A DNA stretch of 64,000 bases, taken from contig NZ_CP110224.1 in the NCBI RefSeq assembly GCF_026013645.1, positions 1,364,001-1,428,000 on the forward strand. Reading direction: 5' to 3'. The number at the start of each line of letters is the position of its first letter. Position 1 is the first letter of the stretch. Made by a program: the position numbers and the translations under genes. Below the pieces are notes generated by a model, which did not search any database, was not told the DNA's origin, and worked only from the letters and a program-made list of their open reading frames with translations. The DNA comes from Virgibacillus natechei. GTDB taxonomy: Bacteria; Bacillota; Bacilli; Bacillales; Amphibacillaceae. Positions 16,637 through 27,015 of this stretch are shown here, one piece after another.

Positions 16637-17878
16637 ATGGGAGACAGAAGAGTAGTTATAACAGGGCTAGGAGCAGTGACACCAGTTGGTAATGATGTTA
16701 CGACGATGTGGGAAAGTATTGTAGCAGGAAAATCAGGTGTTGATTTTGTAACAAAGGTTAATCGAGAGGAATTCCCCGCACAGATTGCCGCAGAAGTAAA
16801 AGACTTTGAACCAACAACCTATATGGAAAAGAAAGATGCAAGAAAAATGGATCCATTTGCACAGTATGCAGTAGCCGCAGCAAAAATGGCAGTGAAAGAT
16901 GCTAATTTGACAATAGATGAAAGTAATGCAAATCGTGTCGGTGTCTGGATTGGTTCTGGGATTGGTGGCATGAAAACATATGAAGACCAGCATACAAAAT
17001 TTAATGAAAAGGGTTATAAACGTGTGAGCCCATTTTTCGTTCCAATGATGATTCCAGATATGGCGGCAGGACAGGTGTCTATTCAATTAGGTGCAAAAGG
17101 AATTAATTCCTGTAGTGTAACGGCATGTGCTTCAGGTGCTAATTCGATAGGAGATGCTTTTAAATCCGTGCAACGTGGTGATGTTGATTACATGATTGCA
17201 GGAGGAACAGAAGCTCCGATTTCCAATATGGCATTTGCGGGTTTTTCTTCAGCAAAAGCCTTGTCTCTAAATGATGAAAATCCGAAGCAAGCAAGTCGCC
17301 CTTTTGATAAAGATCGTGATGGTTTTGTAATGGGAGAAGGTGCTGGATTATTAATCCTGGAATCACTGGAAACAGCTTTAGAGCGAGGCGCACATATTTA
17401 TGGTGAAATTGTTGGATATGGTGCAACAGGTGATGCTTATCATATTACAGCCCCAGCGGAAAATGGCGAAGGAGCTGCGCGTGCCATGCAGCATGCCATG
17501 GATGATGCGGGGATTACAGCTGAAGAAGTTGATTATATTAATGCACATGGTACAAGTACAGCGCTAAATGATAAGTTTGAAACAGTAGCTATCAAAAGTG
17601 TTTTTGGAGACCATGCGTACAAGTTAGCCGTATCTTCTACAAAATCAATGACGGGACATTTACTTGGTGCTGGTGGTAGTGTTGAAGCTATTATCTCATT
17701 AAAAGCCATAATAGAAAGTACAGTACCAGCAACAATCAATTACGAAACGCCTGACCCGGATTGTGATCTTGATTACGTACCAAATGAATCAAGAAATCAA
17801 AATGTAGATGTTGTGTTGAGTAACTCTTTCGGATTTGGTGGACATAATGTTTCACTTGTATTTAAAAAGTATAAATAG
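16637..17878 (+). CDS. fabF: 3-oxoacyl-ACP synthase II
   Basis: 413 residues. Elongates fatty acids by condensing acyl-ACP with malonyl-ACP. The catalytic cysteine is C164 in [13 protein letters not shown]; the two histidines lie in [11 protein letters not shown] and [19 protein letters not shown] precedes the ATG by 8 nt. Second gene of the fabHA-fabF unit, closed by two terminator-like hairpins. Confidence 0.97.
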   Translation: MGDRRVVITGLGAVTPVGNDVTTMWESIVAGKSGVDFVTKVNREEFPAQIAAEVKDFEPTTYMEKKDARKMDPFAQYAVAAAKMAVKDANLTIDESNANRVGVWIGSGIGGMKTYEDQHTKFNEKGYKRVSPFFVPMMIPDMAAGQVSIQLGAKGINSCSVTACASGANSIGDAFKSVQRGDVDYMIAGGTEAPISNMAFAGFSSAKALSLNDENPKQASRPFDKDRDGFVMGEGAGLLILESLETALERGAHIYGEIVGYGATGDAYHITAPAENGEGAARAMQHAMDDAGITAEEVDYINAHGTSTALNDKFETVAIKSVFGDHAYKLAVSSTKSMTGHLLGAGGSVEAIISLKAIIESTVPATINYETPDPDCDLDYVPNESRNQNVDVVLSNSFGFGGHNVSLVFKKYK

Positions 17879-17898
17879 GAAAGGCACATTTCGTAAGT

Positions 17899-17930
17899 AT
17901 TGGGACTGCGCTTACTCGTCCCAATTTTTT
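17899..17930 (+). terminator. Terminator after fabF
   Basis: ATTGGGAC (17899-17906) and GTCCCAAT (17918-17925), then TTTTT. The loop (TGCGCTTACTC) resembles part of the type-C repeat. Confidence 0.9.
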
Positions 17931-17957
17931 AGAAAACATCCATAAGATAAGTTGATG

Positions 17958-17999
17958 AAAGAAACTGAGTTGCTGTTAACACAGCTCAGTTTCTTTTTT
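17958..17999 (+). terminator. Second terminator-like hairpin after fabF
   Basis: AAAGAAACTGAG (17958-17969) pairs with CTCAGTTTCTTT (17985-17996); an inner GCTGT/ACAGC extends the stem and six or more T follow. Confidence 0.8.
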
Positions 18000-18002
18000 A
18001 GT

Positions 18003-18345
18003 GCATTGGAAACTATAGAATTTAAAAGCTGTGGATAACTTATACACTGGAATAGCCTCGTCCAGCTCCAGCAACTATCAAACTTCACACTCCTCCACTA
18101 CGATAAAGAAGACTTACTGATTGCCAAGCCGGCAGGCGTAGGCAGAAGTAAAGTCGCACTTATACCCTTGTGGTGAAAGTCAACATCGACTCACTTCGTT
18201 CGTCGTGTTTCCTTTATCTCATTGCGGGGTGGAAGTTCAACTAAAACCGCCACTTTGCGTGGCAACGTTGAACCACCCGCGATGCGCGGGCGCAGTTTGT
18301 ACGTTGCTAAACGGGCGCTTGCGCTTTTGTTCGTGGAAAGATATC
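18003..18345 (-). repeat. Long type-B dispersed repeat, copy 1
   Basis: Begins with GGAAACTATAGAATTTAAAA, continues GCTGTGGATAACTTATACAC, contains the GATAAAGAAGACTTACTGAT and CGCACTTATACCCTTGTGGT blocks, and ends GCGCTTGCGCTTTTGTTC. The same blocks occur in reverse at 31853-32118 and in the same orientation at 32641-33166. No convincing gene lies inside. Confidence 0.85.
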
Positions 18346-18440
18346 TACTACATCCCCCGTAAAATATAAACATCCATTCATTTTATTAATTGTACAAGCA
18401 TAAAATAGAATAATAGATATGGACAAGCGGGGACGGGATA

Positions 18441-18653
18441 ATGATGGTATATATATTTTTGTTTTTAACAGGTTTTGGAATTGCTGTTTCAGGTGGCGTG
18501 ACAATTATTGCATACATGAATTTTCTACCGGCTGGCCTATCATGGATGGAGTATTTTACATTTATAGCGAACCGAATTGAATGTTATTTCTTGCCAATTG
18601 GAATATTAATCATGGTATTTGTAATATACCGAATGCCTAAAAATTTTTTCTGA
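18441..18653 (+). CDS. Small two-helix membrane protein, unknown
   Basis: 70 residues with two hydrophobic segments (about 3-24 and 48-64) and a short basic end MPKNFF. GGGGA lies about 9 nt before the first ATG; the next codon is also ATG. Family not recognised. It sits between the type-B repeat and yjbA, on the same strand as yjbA. The ordered membrane topology and ribosome site favour a real gene. Confidence 0.55.
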   Translation: MMVYIFLFLTGFGIAVSGGVTIIAYMNFLPAGLSWMEYFTFIANRIECYFLPIGILIMVFVIYRMPKNFF

Positions 18654-18845
18654 AGAACTCATGAAAAAGACTTATTTGTAGAAGAAAAACATATTATTCA
18701 AGAAATTATGTTTCAACCCTGTAAACAGACTAGTAAAACGTGGGCGACCTTTAAATAACCGCTTAATTTTTACTTCATTCGAATATTTTTTTAACATGAT
18801 GGTCATAATGTATCCTAAGTTGAGTTCAAAAAGTGAGGGTTGTTT

Positions 18846-19607
18846 ATGTTATATTTGCATGATGTTTGGGTGAATTGGTTTGAAGGAGAAGAAAACGGTT
18901 ATAGCGTCTGTTATTTTCATGAATGGCGCAAATCCGACAAGATTGAGTTGCTGGATCAGGTACCACTTTTGTACATAACAGATGACTTATTTGATTATAT
19001 TGAAAATGATATGGATGATCTGCCAATAGCGATGCTCGATACGATTTATCGGCGTGCGTATAGCCGTAAAGGACAAGAAAGGTCCGTATTAGACTATGCA
19101 TGCGTTATTACGGATGGGAAAGAGATACTGGCTGTTGACACAATTGGCTATCAAGTTCCAATTCGTAAGAGCAGGTTAATACCTAGGCAGGAACAGCTCG
19201 TATTCGATATGATTGAAAATAAGAAACCTCAATCGTTTAAATTCAATGGCGCTGCTTATGAAAAAGAATACCATATGCTATCAATGGCACCAGAATTGGT
19301 TTTTGGTTTAACGAGAAGGGAACGTCAATTGAAGCATTTGCTAATGATGGGGCTTGATCAGTTAAGAACAGCGAATAACCTGAAAGAGTTAAGGTATTGG
19401 CTCACAGAATGGGATCCAAAAAATTATCCATTCATTCGATTTATGGATGAAGACAAAGTGTGGGACGCACTGTATAGTGGTGTGAAACAAGGGTGGAGCG
19501 TAGCACATGAAGAATTATGTGCGAAACTAATTAAGGGACAGCCCTTCCTTGAAAAGATCTACGAGACGGAAAACAACCAGGAAAAAAATACATCGACACA
19601 AAAATAA
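18846..19607 (+). CDS. yjbA: YjbA (UPF0736) conserved protein
   Basis: 253 residues, soluble. Start [19 protein letters not shown] and the segments [19 protein letters not shown] and [11 protein letters not shown] match B. subtilis YjbA closely; function unknown. GAGGG precedes the ATG at 18846 by 7 nt. It is convergent with trpS, as in B. subtilis where yjbA and trpS are neighbours. Confidence 0.93.
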   Translation: MLYLHDVWVNWFEGEENGYSVCYFHEWRKSDKIELLDQVPLLYITDDLFDYIENDMDDLPIAMLDTIYRRAYSRKGQERSVLDYACVITDGKEILAVDTIGYQVPIRKSRLIPRQEQLVFDMIENKKPQSFKFNGAAYEKEYHMLSMAPELVFGLTRRERQLKHLLMMGLDQLRTANNLKELRYWLTEWDPKNYPFIRFMDEDKVWDALYSGVKQGWSVAHEELCAKLIKGQPFLEKIYETENNQEKNTSTQK

Positions 19608-19613
19608 TGAAAC

Positions 19614-20675
<1,062 letters not shown>

Positions 20676-20743
20676 TTATTTTGAAAAAAGCGGCAGATTA
20701 GACTGATGTGAGACTTTGTTTATTATATAGTTTAGCCATAAAC

Positions 20744-20900
20744 GTATAAAAAAAGCCCATTTATCCCTTGCCCAGGGACGAATGAACCGCGGTGCCAGCC
20801 TAATTACCCTTACAATATGTAAGATCACTTTACATTAAAAATAGCTCGAAAGTCCAATTCCGGTAAACATTGTTACTTGTTTTCACACACAAGCTCTCTG
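20744..20900 (-). ncRNA. T-box riboswitch (Trp) of trpS
   Basis: On the minus strand: stem I starts at ACAGAGAGCTT (about 20900), the specifier TGG lies in GAATTGGACT (20856-20854), the T-box sequence GGCTGGCACCGCGGTTC is at 20800-20784, and the terminator GTCCCT-gggcA-AGGGAT with the T7 run follows (20778-20751). The leader is shorter than usual between stem I and the T-box. Confidence 0.9.
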
Positions 20901-20971
20901 TAATAGAATGTTCAATCATGGAACATACTACAGTTATCAATGGGCAAAGCACTTTATCTTTATCGTCAAAA

Positions 20972-21016
20972 TATCGCAGTTGGGCAGTAAATCCCCACTG
21001 AATGAAGTTTTACTTT
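20972..21016. repeat. Type-C repeat, copy 2 (fragment)
   Basis: ATCGCAGTTGGGCAGTAAAT followed by CCCCACTGAATGAAGTTTTAC. It contains the two ends of the type-C repeat with the middle missing. Confidence 0.55.
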
Positions 21017-21109
21017 ATACAAATGTCTTTTAATTATATAAGAAGGGTTTACAATAAAGCAAGCAATAAAATTAGAAATAAAAAATTCGACAAAATATTA
21101 AATTTTTCG

Positions 21110-21138
21110 TTCAAATACTTGTCCATTTGCTATATAAT
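21110..21138 (+). promoter_or_regulatory. Likely promoter of the DUF4015 gene
   Basis: Weak -35 TTCAAA (21110-21115), 17-bp spacer, perfect -10 TATAAT (21133-21138), 34 nt before the start codon. Confidence 0.45.
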
Positions 21139-21171
21139 AGATTTAAAATAAGAATTGGAGATTGATAGTCT

Positions 21172-22380
21172 ATGGGTAAAAAGCAGCTGACAATTTTTAC
21201 ATTCATAAGCATTCTCCTGCTAAGTATTAGTTTACCGATAAGCAGTAGTGGAGATGAAGTACAAGCAGCTAGTGTACATGAAGAAAGACACACGAACATT
21301 CAACTAATGGATACGAATAAAAACATACAACGCTTTACATATGATTCAGGCTATGATTTTGAGTATCCTGATGCAGTCAGGGGAATTTATGTAACAGGTA
21401 ACTCGGCAGGAGGGGATCGCTTTGAAACCCTTTTGGATTTAATTGAAACCACAGAGTTAAATACAATGGTAATTGATATTAAAGAAGATAATGGAAATTT
21501 AACTTTTATGCCTGAGGAAGGGTCTCCTTATGAAGACATCGCAAAGAATTTCATTGATGATCCAGAAGCAATGATGGAAGTACTGGAAGAAAATAATATA
21601 TACCCAATCGCCCGTATTGTTGTCTTTAAGGATAATGTATTAGCGCAGGAGCGCCCTGATTTATCATTTACTCAAGGTGGAGAAGTATGGGTAAATAATA
21701 AAGAGGAAGCATTTGTAAATCCATTTGAGAAAGAAGTATGGGAATATAATTTGGATATTGCGAGAATGGCTGTAGAGATGGGCTTTCAAGAAATTCAATT
21801 CGATTACGTACGTTTCCCTGAAGGGTTTGAAACGCGAGATGAAGACCTTCAATATTCACTGGGAGACTATGAGGATTCGGAGAAAGATAACGTTAAGAAC
21901 CGCGTTGAAGCAGTGACTGATTTTGTTAAATATTCCAGAGAAGAGTTAGCAGAATATAATGTGGATGTATCTGTAGATATCTTCGGCTATGCTGCTACGG
22001 TTGAAGAAACACCAGGTATTGGTCAGAATTTCTCGGAAATATCAGAGAATGTAGATGTTATTTCTTCGATGATTTATCCAAGTCACTGGACCTCCTATTT
22101 TGGTATAGAGAACCCCGATGAGGAACCGTATCAGGTTGTAACTGAATACGCTAAAGTTGAAAATGAATTATTAGATGGTCTGGATGAAGCACCTGTTTCA
22201 AGGCCATGGTTACAGGATTTTGAAGCACCATGGCTATACAGCGGCGCTACAAAACAATATGGAAAAGAAGAAATTGAAGCCCAAATTAAAGGGCTATATG
22301 AAAATGGAATTGATGAATTCTTGTTATGGAATTCAGGAAATGTTTATACAGAAGACGTGGACTACATGATTGGAAAATAA
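21172..22380 (+). CDS. Secreted DUF4015 putative glycoside hydrolase
   Basis: 402 residues with a signal peptide at 1-31 (cleavage after the VQA region). The mature protein starts with an extension and then the DUF4015 barrel: RGIYVTGNSAGGDRFETLL, TMVIDIKEDNGNLTF, IARIVVFKDN, EIQFDYVRFPEGF and VSVDIFGYAA, all typical of this TIM-barrel glycosidase-like family. Exact substrate unknown; likely an extracytoplasmic polysaccharide or cell-wall function. GGAG lies 11 nt before the ATG. It ends in a strong terminator and appears monocistronic. Confidence 0.88.
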   Translation: MGKKQLTIFTFISILLLSISLPISSSGDEVQAASVHEERHTNIQLMDTNKNIQRFTYDSGYDFEYPDAVRGIYVTGNSAGGDRFETLLDLIETTELNTMVIDIKEDNGNLTFMPEEGSPYEDIAKNFIDDPEAMMEVLEENNIYPIARIVVFKDNVLAQERPDLSFTQGGEVWVNNKEEAFVNPFEKEVWEYNLDIARMAVEMGFQEIQFDYVRFPEGFETRDEDLQYSLGDYEDSEKDNVKNRVEAVTDFVKYSREELAEYNVDVSVDIFGYAATVEETPGIGQNFSEISENVDVISSMIYPSHWTSYFGIENPDEEPYQVVTEYAKVENELLDGLDEAPVSRPWLQDFEAPWLYSGATKQYGKEEIEAQIKGLYENGIDEFLLWNSGNVYTEDVDYMIGK

Positions 22381-22394
22381 TTAGGAAACCTTAT

Positions 22395-22439
22395 AAAAAA
22401 AGCAGATCCCTTCTAAAATGAAAGGGATCTGCTTTTTTT
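22395..22439 (+). terminator. Terminator after the DUF4015 gene
   Basis: AAAAAAAGCAGATCCCTT (22395-22412) pairs perfectly with AAGGGATCTGCTTTTTTT (22422-22439). Confidence 0.95.
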
Positions 22440-22554
22440 GGTTGAAAATGAATGTATTTGGACACTATATAATATAAATGATCTAATATGGCATTTAACA
22501 AACTGTCACTTATTCGTTATACTGGGAAAAATCGATAAAATGAGGAGTAGATCA

Positions 22555-23148
22555 ATGAATTGGTATGAAAAGTTAAGTAAGTATTTCCCTATAGAAGAGA
22601 TGAAATCAAAAAAGCATTTAGAGATGCTTCTAGATGAAAAGGGGGATGTTTACTACAAAGATGAAAGCGCCCAACATGTAATGATGTTTGCTGAATTTGA
22701 TACTTTTATATTTATTGACTATGTATGGGTTTCATCAAAAACAAGAGGCCAAGGAATGGGTCACAAATTAATCGAAAAACTAAAGCAGAAAAACAAACCA
22801 ATTATTTTGGAAGTAGAGCCTATAGATTATGATGATACAGATTCAGAGAAGAGGCTCCACTTTTATCATAGGGAAGGTTTTACGCACGCACAATCTATTG
22901 ACTATAATCGTCGCTCATTGGCTACAAATGAGGAAACGGCTATGGAGATATTATATTGGTCTCCAAATGATGACTCGGAAGACTTGATTTTTCAAAAGAT
23001 GAAAAAAATGTACGAGGATATCCATACGTATAAAGACGAAGAGATATATGGAAGATCGTATCAATCAGTTGATGAAGTATTAACTTATGACGAAGACAGG
23101 GAATCTGAAGATATACTGGAAGCCGTAAACTCAACAGAAAAAACATAA
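22555..23148 (+). CDS. yjbC: GNAT family acetyltransferase YjbC
   Basis: 197 residues. N-acetyltransferase fold with the acetyl-CoA loop SSKTRGQGMGHKLIEKLK (about 62-79) and FYHREGF further on; a charged C-terminal extension follows. B. subtilis YjbC lies upstream of spx and is co-transcribed with it; substrate unknown. The ATG at 22555 has GAGGAG 9 nt upstream; longer in-frame versions have no ribosome site. Here a terminator and a repeat of more than 100 bp lie between it and spx, so the operon link seems weaker. Confidence 0.9.
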   Translation: MNWYEKLSKYFPIEEMKSKKHLEMLLDEKGDVYYKDESAQHVMMFAEFDTFIFIDYVWVSSKTRGQGMGHKLIEKLKQKNKPIILEVEPIDYDDTDSEKRLHFYHREGFTHAQSIDYNRRSLATNEETAMEILYWSPNDDSEDLIFQKMKKMYEDIHTYKDEEIYGRSYQSVDEVLTYDEDRESEDILEAVNSTEKT

Positions 23149-23155
23149 TAAAAAG

Positions 23156-23190
23156 CAAGCCTCTTAATTGTGAAGAGGCTTGTTTGTTTT
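23156..23190 (+). terminator. Terminator after yjbC
   Basis: CAAGCCTCTT (23156-23165) and AAGAGGCTTG (23173-23182), then TTTGTTTT. Confidence 0.85.
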
Positions 23191-23191
23191 C

Positions 23192-23222
23192 GCAGATGTT
23201 AAGTATAAAACTTTCTTACTGC
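23192..23222 (+). repeat. Type-A hairpin repeat, copy 4 (left part)
   Basis: GCAGATGTTAAGTATAAAACTTTCTTACTGC begins right after the yjbC terminator T tract; a type-C repeat follows. Confidence 0.6.
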
Positions 23223-23232
23223 TCACTGGCTA

Positions 23233-23350
23233 AAACCGTCACGTCCTGGGACTGCGCGTAAATGCTCGTCCCACCGAAAACACTTGTGCGTCGTAAGTGT
23301 GGGCTTTGGCTTTCAGCACAACTTAGCGATAAATCAAATTTTCTACGCTG
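23233..23350. repeat. Type-C repeat, copy 3
   Basis: Contains CACGTCCTGGGACTGCGCGT, AAATGCTCGTCCCACCGAAA and ACACTTGTGCG, shared almost base for base with 33208-33245. The stem GGGAC...GTCCC could fold. Confidence 0.7.
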
Positions 23351-23533
23351 TTGCAGGTCAAACGTTTTTCTGGTTTGTCTATCCAAGTTTACATATTGTT
23401 AATAAAAATATTTTCATGTAAATGGTTTAATTGAAAATGATATGGGGTACATTACATATAGGTAAATAAATGTATATAATTCATGAACATTTGAAAAAAC
23501 CTTGATTTTTCTTGGATATACTCTACCTTTCAG

Positions 23534-23562
23534 TTGACAAATGTAGTATAATTTACATATAG
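23534..23562 (+). promoter_or_regulatory. Candidate promoter of spx
   Basis: A perfect -35 TTGACA (23534-23539) followed after 17 bp by the weak -10 ATATAG. The region is AT-rich and may hold further promoters, as is known for B. subtilis spx. Confidence 0.4.
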
Positions 23563-23644
23563 GGTTAATTAAACTTATTTTAAACTAAGTAAGTTTTTCA
23601 AATGTTGATGAAAATACCCACTATAGAATGGGGAGTGACGTTTC

Positions 23645-24040
23645 ATGGTAACACTTTATACCTCACCGAGTTGTACATCTTGTAGAAAAGCAAAAGCATG
23701 GTTAGAAGAACATGATATACCATTTGCAGAACGGAATATATTTTCCGAGCCATTGTCGTTGGACGAAATAAAGGAGATTTTACGCATGACCGAAGATGGA
23801 ACTGATGAGATAATTTCTACGCGCTCAAAGGTTTTCCAAAAATTGGATGTTGATATTGATCAATTACCTTTAAAAGATTTATTTAATCTGATCCAACAAA
23901 ATCCTGGTTTGTTAAGAAGACCAATTATTCTAGATGAAAAACGTCTGCAAGTTGGGTATAATGAAGATGAGATTCGTCGATTTTTACCAAGAACGGTTCG
24001 TACATTTCAATTACGTGAGGCACAGCGAATGGTTAACTAA
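23645..24040 (+). CDS. spx: Global thiol-stress regulator Spx
   Basis: 131 residues, the standard Spx length. ArsC-like fold with the redox switch C10-x-x-C13 (PSCTSC), conserved G in TEDGTDE and the [24 protein letters not shown] segment. Spx binds the RNA polymerase alpha C-terminal domain and switches transcription under disulfide stress; it is degraded by ClpXP with the adaptor SpxH (gene at 33272). GGGGAGTGA precedes the ATG. Regulation is likely complex given the 490-bp upstream region. Confidence 0.97.
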   Translation: MVTLYTSPSCTSCRKAKAWLEEHDIPFAERNIFSEPLSLDEIKEILRMTEDGTDEIISTRSKVFQKLDVDIDQLPLKDLFNLIQQNPGLLRRPIILDEKRLQVGYNEDEIRRFLPRTVRTFQLREAQRMVN

Positions 24041-24074
24041 TTCATTCGAAACACTATATAAAATAGAAATAGAA

Positions 24075-24108
24075 AACGCAGATCACTTTTTTTAGGTCTG
24101 TGTTTTTG
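24075..24108 (+). terminator. Terminator after spx
   Basis: AACGCAGATC (24075-24084) pairs with GGTCTGTGTT (24095-24104) with G-U pairs, followed by TTTG. The remaining 270 bases up to mecA hold no gene that I can see. Confidence 0.6.
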
Positions 24109-24381
24109 TTATATTATAGATGAATGTGCATTCCAAAAATTATGAGGTGACAAATACTTCGATATAGTTTACAATATGATATTAACTATTCATAAAATTA
24201 TAGGCATATTAATTTCCAAGAAGGACTCAGCTATCATACAATAAAAGTAGAGATAAGAAAATAAGTGGTTAGATACGTTTTACTTTAGGGTAATGAATGG
24301 TAGATGATTAGTTATTTCACTATAGATAAGGGTGAGGTGTCTCTTCCACCTAACTATTTATAGAAGGGAGAGAATTTAAAA

Positions 24382-25068
24382 ATGGAAATAGAAAGAATTA
24401 ATGAAAATACAGTTAAGTTTTATATTTCGTATCTTGATCTTGAAGATCGTGGGTTCGAACGCGAGGAGATTTGGTATAATCGCGAACGAAGCGAACAATT
24501 ATTTTGGCAAATGATGGATGAAGTAAATTATAAAGAAGATTTTACGATCGAAGGTCCATTATGGATCCAGGTACAGGCGATGGATAAAGGATTAGAGTTT
24601 GTTGTTACAAAAGCTCAGGTATCTAAAGATGGGGAAAACCTTGAACTCCAAACAGAGGATGGGGAGACAGTTGATGTACCTGTAGATAAGAAGATCGAGA
24701 ATATTCTAGAGGATAAATATGGGGAAAGAAATGATAAAAATGATAATGAATCGGAAGAAGAAGACAACTTATCCATTATTGTAAAGTTTAACGATTTCGA
24801 AGATGTTATACAATTAAGTCACTACTTTGCCGACTTCACTGAAAGTGCGGAAGAAACCCTTTATCATTATAATGACGCCTATTATTTATATATGGAATTT
24901 TCTCAGGATCTACTGGATGATAATTTACAGGAAAATATTATTAGCCAGGTTCTTGAATTTGCGAACGATACGGATTTAACCATTCACTTATTAGATGAAT
25001 ATGGGAAGAGGATCTTTGAAATGGATACATTTTCTCAGGTTAGGTCTCACTTTCCAGTTGAAGTCTAG
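24382..25068 (+). CDS. mecA: Adaptor protein MecA
   Basis: 228 residues. Targets ComK, ComS and other substrates to ClpCP and controls competence. N-terminal substrate-binding domain (MEIERINENTVKFYISYLDLEDRGF), a charged linker around 110-130 (NDKNDNESEEEDN) and a C-terminal ClpC-binding domain (FNDFEDVIQLSHYF, YLYMEF). AGGGAGAG precedes the ATG. As in B. subtilis it follows spx. Confidence 0.96.
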   Translation: MEIERINENTVKFYISYLDLEDRGFEREEIWYNRERSEQLFWQMMDEVNYKEDFTIEGPLWIQVQAMDKGLEFVVTKAQVSKDGENLELQTEDGETVDVPVDKKIENILEDKYGERNDKNDNESEEEDNLSIIVKFNDFEDVIQLSHYFADFTESAEETLYHYNDAYYLYMEFSQDLLDDNLQENIISQVLEFANDTDLTIHLLDEYGKRIFEMDTFSQVRSHFPVEV

Positions 25069-25096
25069 GCACTCCTTAAAGAGTGTCTTTTTTTTG
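25067..25096 (+). terminator. Terminator overlapping the mecA stop
   Basis: AGGCACTC (25067-25074) and GAGTGTCT (25081-25088), then a run of eight T. The stem begins inside the stop codon. Confidence 0.9.
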
Positions 25097-25180
25097 GCAG
25101 GTAAGTGTAAAAACTTTCTTACTGCGTAAGAGCAACTAAGGTTGTCACTTAAAGGCTTGGTGACAACCAAGTTTTCTAAA
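25097..25180 (+). repeat. Type-A hairpin repeat, copy 5
   Basis: GGCAGGTAAGTGTAAAAACT-TTCTTACTGC forms hairpin 1, and GGTTGTCAC...GTGACAACC (25139-25168) hairpin 2, then AAGTTTTCTAAA. Starts at the mecA terminator T tract. Confidence 0.8.
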
Positions 25181-25361
25181 GCGGGGTGAACCTTTCTCAA
25201 CTACATCATTCTAAAAATTTAACCTCAATGTTTTGTTTTTAGCAGATGATATTTTTTCTGATTAGATACACAACCGTAAAACAGCTAAAATAAAAAGTCT
25301 ATCAGTTGAATGCATCTTAAACAATCGGAGCGCGTTTGTTGAAAAATGCAATAGAATCAGT

Positions 25362-25393
25362 CCACATATATTAGGCTTACCTAAAATATGTGG
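25362..25393. other. Palindromic hairpin in a gene-free stretch
   Basis: CCACATATATTAGG (25362-25375) and CCTAAAATATGTGG (25380-25393) pair with one mismatch, followed by GCCTTTTAG. The 375 bases between the type-A repeat and the carbonic anhydrase gene show no gene. Confidence 0.5.
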
Positions 25394-25557
25394 GCCTTTT
25401 AGTATTAATTGTTTTACTTATCTAACCTAAATATAACTGATATTTCATCTTTTGTCGTCGGAGCGTTAAGAAACAGGAAGGAACTTACAAAGTGTTAGTG
25501 AGAATGGACATCATGACTAACAGATTATGCCTTTTCAGCGTATAAATGAAATCCTAT

Positions 25558-26408
25558 CTAGTCCCTAATAACTTCTCGTTCATTTAAAGGTTGGACAGGA
25601 CGATAGTTGTCAGGGAAAATTTCTTGGAATGCTTGAATTTGTACTTTTGACATTTCGATTGGTTGCTCAAAAATGATCCATTGCACTTCTTCTGTACATG
25701 GAGGTGTCGTTAACGAACCGTTATAATGGAAAGATGTTTGATCTTGGGGTAGTAACGATTGTAAATCAATCGGTTCGTTTACGGGAATATCTTTTTCTGT
25801 TTCTTCCTTCGGTAATATTTCCCAAACGGATGCTAGATTGCCATTTTCTCTTCCTTCTTTTATCATCAATCCTAGTACGGCAAGTTTACCATTTGCATCC
25901 TCATGTACTAGGTGCAGCTCCATATCATAATTTTGGCCATTAAATTGATGTTCACTGGGAGTATGGAAATGAAATTGATCGAGCTTGTACTCATTTCCTT
26001 CAATAACAATGCTGTTGCTTTCTGTTACAGCATTAGCTTGAACTGTGTGACCGTTGTTTACGAGTGAAAATGTTGTTGGCTCATATTGAATCTGAATTCC
26101 TTCTAGTTTTTCATTCGCTATTGCTTGGGTAGATTCAATACTAATGGGTGATTGTTCACTTCCATTGAGACAGGTTAAGTTTGCATTGTCTAGTTTTCCC
26201 CAGTGTTCAGGCCCTGTATCCCCATGATAAGACCACTGCGCATCAGTCTCTTCTGCTTTATTTTCTTTCGTACTAGTGGTTTGTTCCTCTTTTACATCAT
26301 CTGTCTTTTCTTCTTTTGGTGCAGCTGTTTCCGAAGTTTGTTCCGAACAAGCTCCTAATAAAAAGCTTAAAGATACAGTCAAAAAAGATAAACGAAATTC
26401 TTCTTCAT
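25558..26408 (-). pseudogene. Alpha-class carbonic anhydrase lipoprotein with a frameshift in the signal peptide
   Basis: The long frame encodes a full alpha carbonic anhydrase: WSYHGDTGPEHWGKL, zinc histidines in QFHFHTPSEH and ELHLVHED, SLTTPPCTEEVQW and NYRPVQPLN. It would hydrate CO2 outside the membrane. The proper start ATG (26408), with GGAG about 13 nt upstream, gives MKKNFVYLF and then a stop; one more T in the T6 run (A6 at 26381-26386 on the plus strand) would join it to LTVSLSFLLGACSEQ, a perfect lipoprotein signal. The long frame has only a TTG start without ribosome site. So this is a recent one-base deletion, a slippery tract, or a sequencing error; domains downstream look intact. 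Confidence 0.8.
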
Positions 26409-26657
26409 ACTTAATATGATTCTCCTTTTCTCTGATTTTTTCTGATTTACCCAATAATATATTAAAGGTTAAAAAACAACAAGGGATTATTTTCCTAAAA
26501 CCGTTTAAATTCTAGACTTTGATAAAAACAGACTATCATTCCACAAGTGAAATAAAATAGTATATGAAATACTCCTCCTAAGGATCCCTCTGGGCTTAGG
26601 GGGCTGTGGTTAGAAATATGCAATGTTAATAGTAATGGTCTGGGTGTCATCTATGTA

Positions 26658-26688
26658 AGTTAAGAAGGTTAACTTAACCTTCTTAACT
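26658..26688. terminator. Hairpin overlapping the end of the 26669 gene
   Basis: AGTTAAGAAGGTT (26658-26670) and AACCTTCTTAACT (26676-26688) form a perfect 13-bp stem that includes the stop codon; no strong T tract follows. Confidence 0.55.
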
Positions 26689-26959
26689 GTCCTTTATTTA
26701 ATTTTACTTGTGATAAATCGTTCATTTCTCTTATAGAGGGGCTTTTACCGCTACGTGATAAATCTTCTAGTTTTCTTACAGCAGCTTTAAATTCATTGTT
26801 AGAGAATTGCTTTGACGCTAAAAGTGTACATAACATTGCGTATGCAATAGGAGTAGTATCAACGGTAACATCTACATCTGAATTACCGCTATAACTAACT
26901 GTCGAAAGATTATCATTTTTGAAGTCTATTGAGCGCAAATTGTCTTTTGCATTTTCCAA
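26669..26959 (-). CDS. Small protein with GNSDVDV motif, unknown
   Basis: 96 residues from a TTG start preceded by AAAGGAGAGG (5-nt spacing); longer versions lack a ribosome site. SYSGNSDVDVTVDTTPIAYAMLCTLLA (pattern at 22-48) is followed by a helical EFKAAVRKLEDLSRSGK segment. The GN(S/T)xV(D/N)V motif is shared with the neighbour at 27016 and with 48103. No known domain recognised; small proteins like this are often spore-associated, and CotX-type coat domains have a loosely similar DVxVxxTDT pattern, but this is only a guess. Confidence 0.7.
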   Translation of the reverse strand: MENAKDNLRSIDFKNDNLSTVSYSGNSDVDVTVDTTPIAYAMLCTLLASKQFSNNEFKAAVRKLEDLSRSGKSPSIREMNDLSQVKLNKGQLRRLS

Positions 26960-26982
26960 GTTAACCTCTCCTTTCAAGGAAA

Positions 26983-27010
26983 AATGGTGGGACAAAATAA
27001 TCCCACCATT
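26983..27010 (-). terminator. Terminator after the Asp-rich 27016 gene
   Basis: On the minus strand AATGGTGGGA...TCCCACCATT followed by TTTTCC; stem arms 27001-27010 and 26983-26992. Confidence 0.85.
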
Positions 27011-27015
27011 ATTAA

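Noticed and set aside
16733..17086. 117-codon minus-strand frame inside fabF
   Set aside because: Cysteine/histidine-rich translation typical of antisense shadows of a conserved gene.
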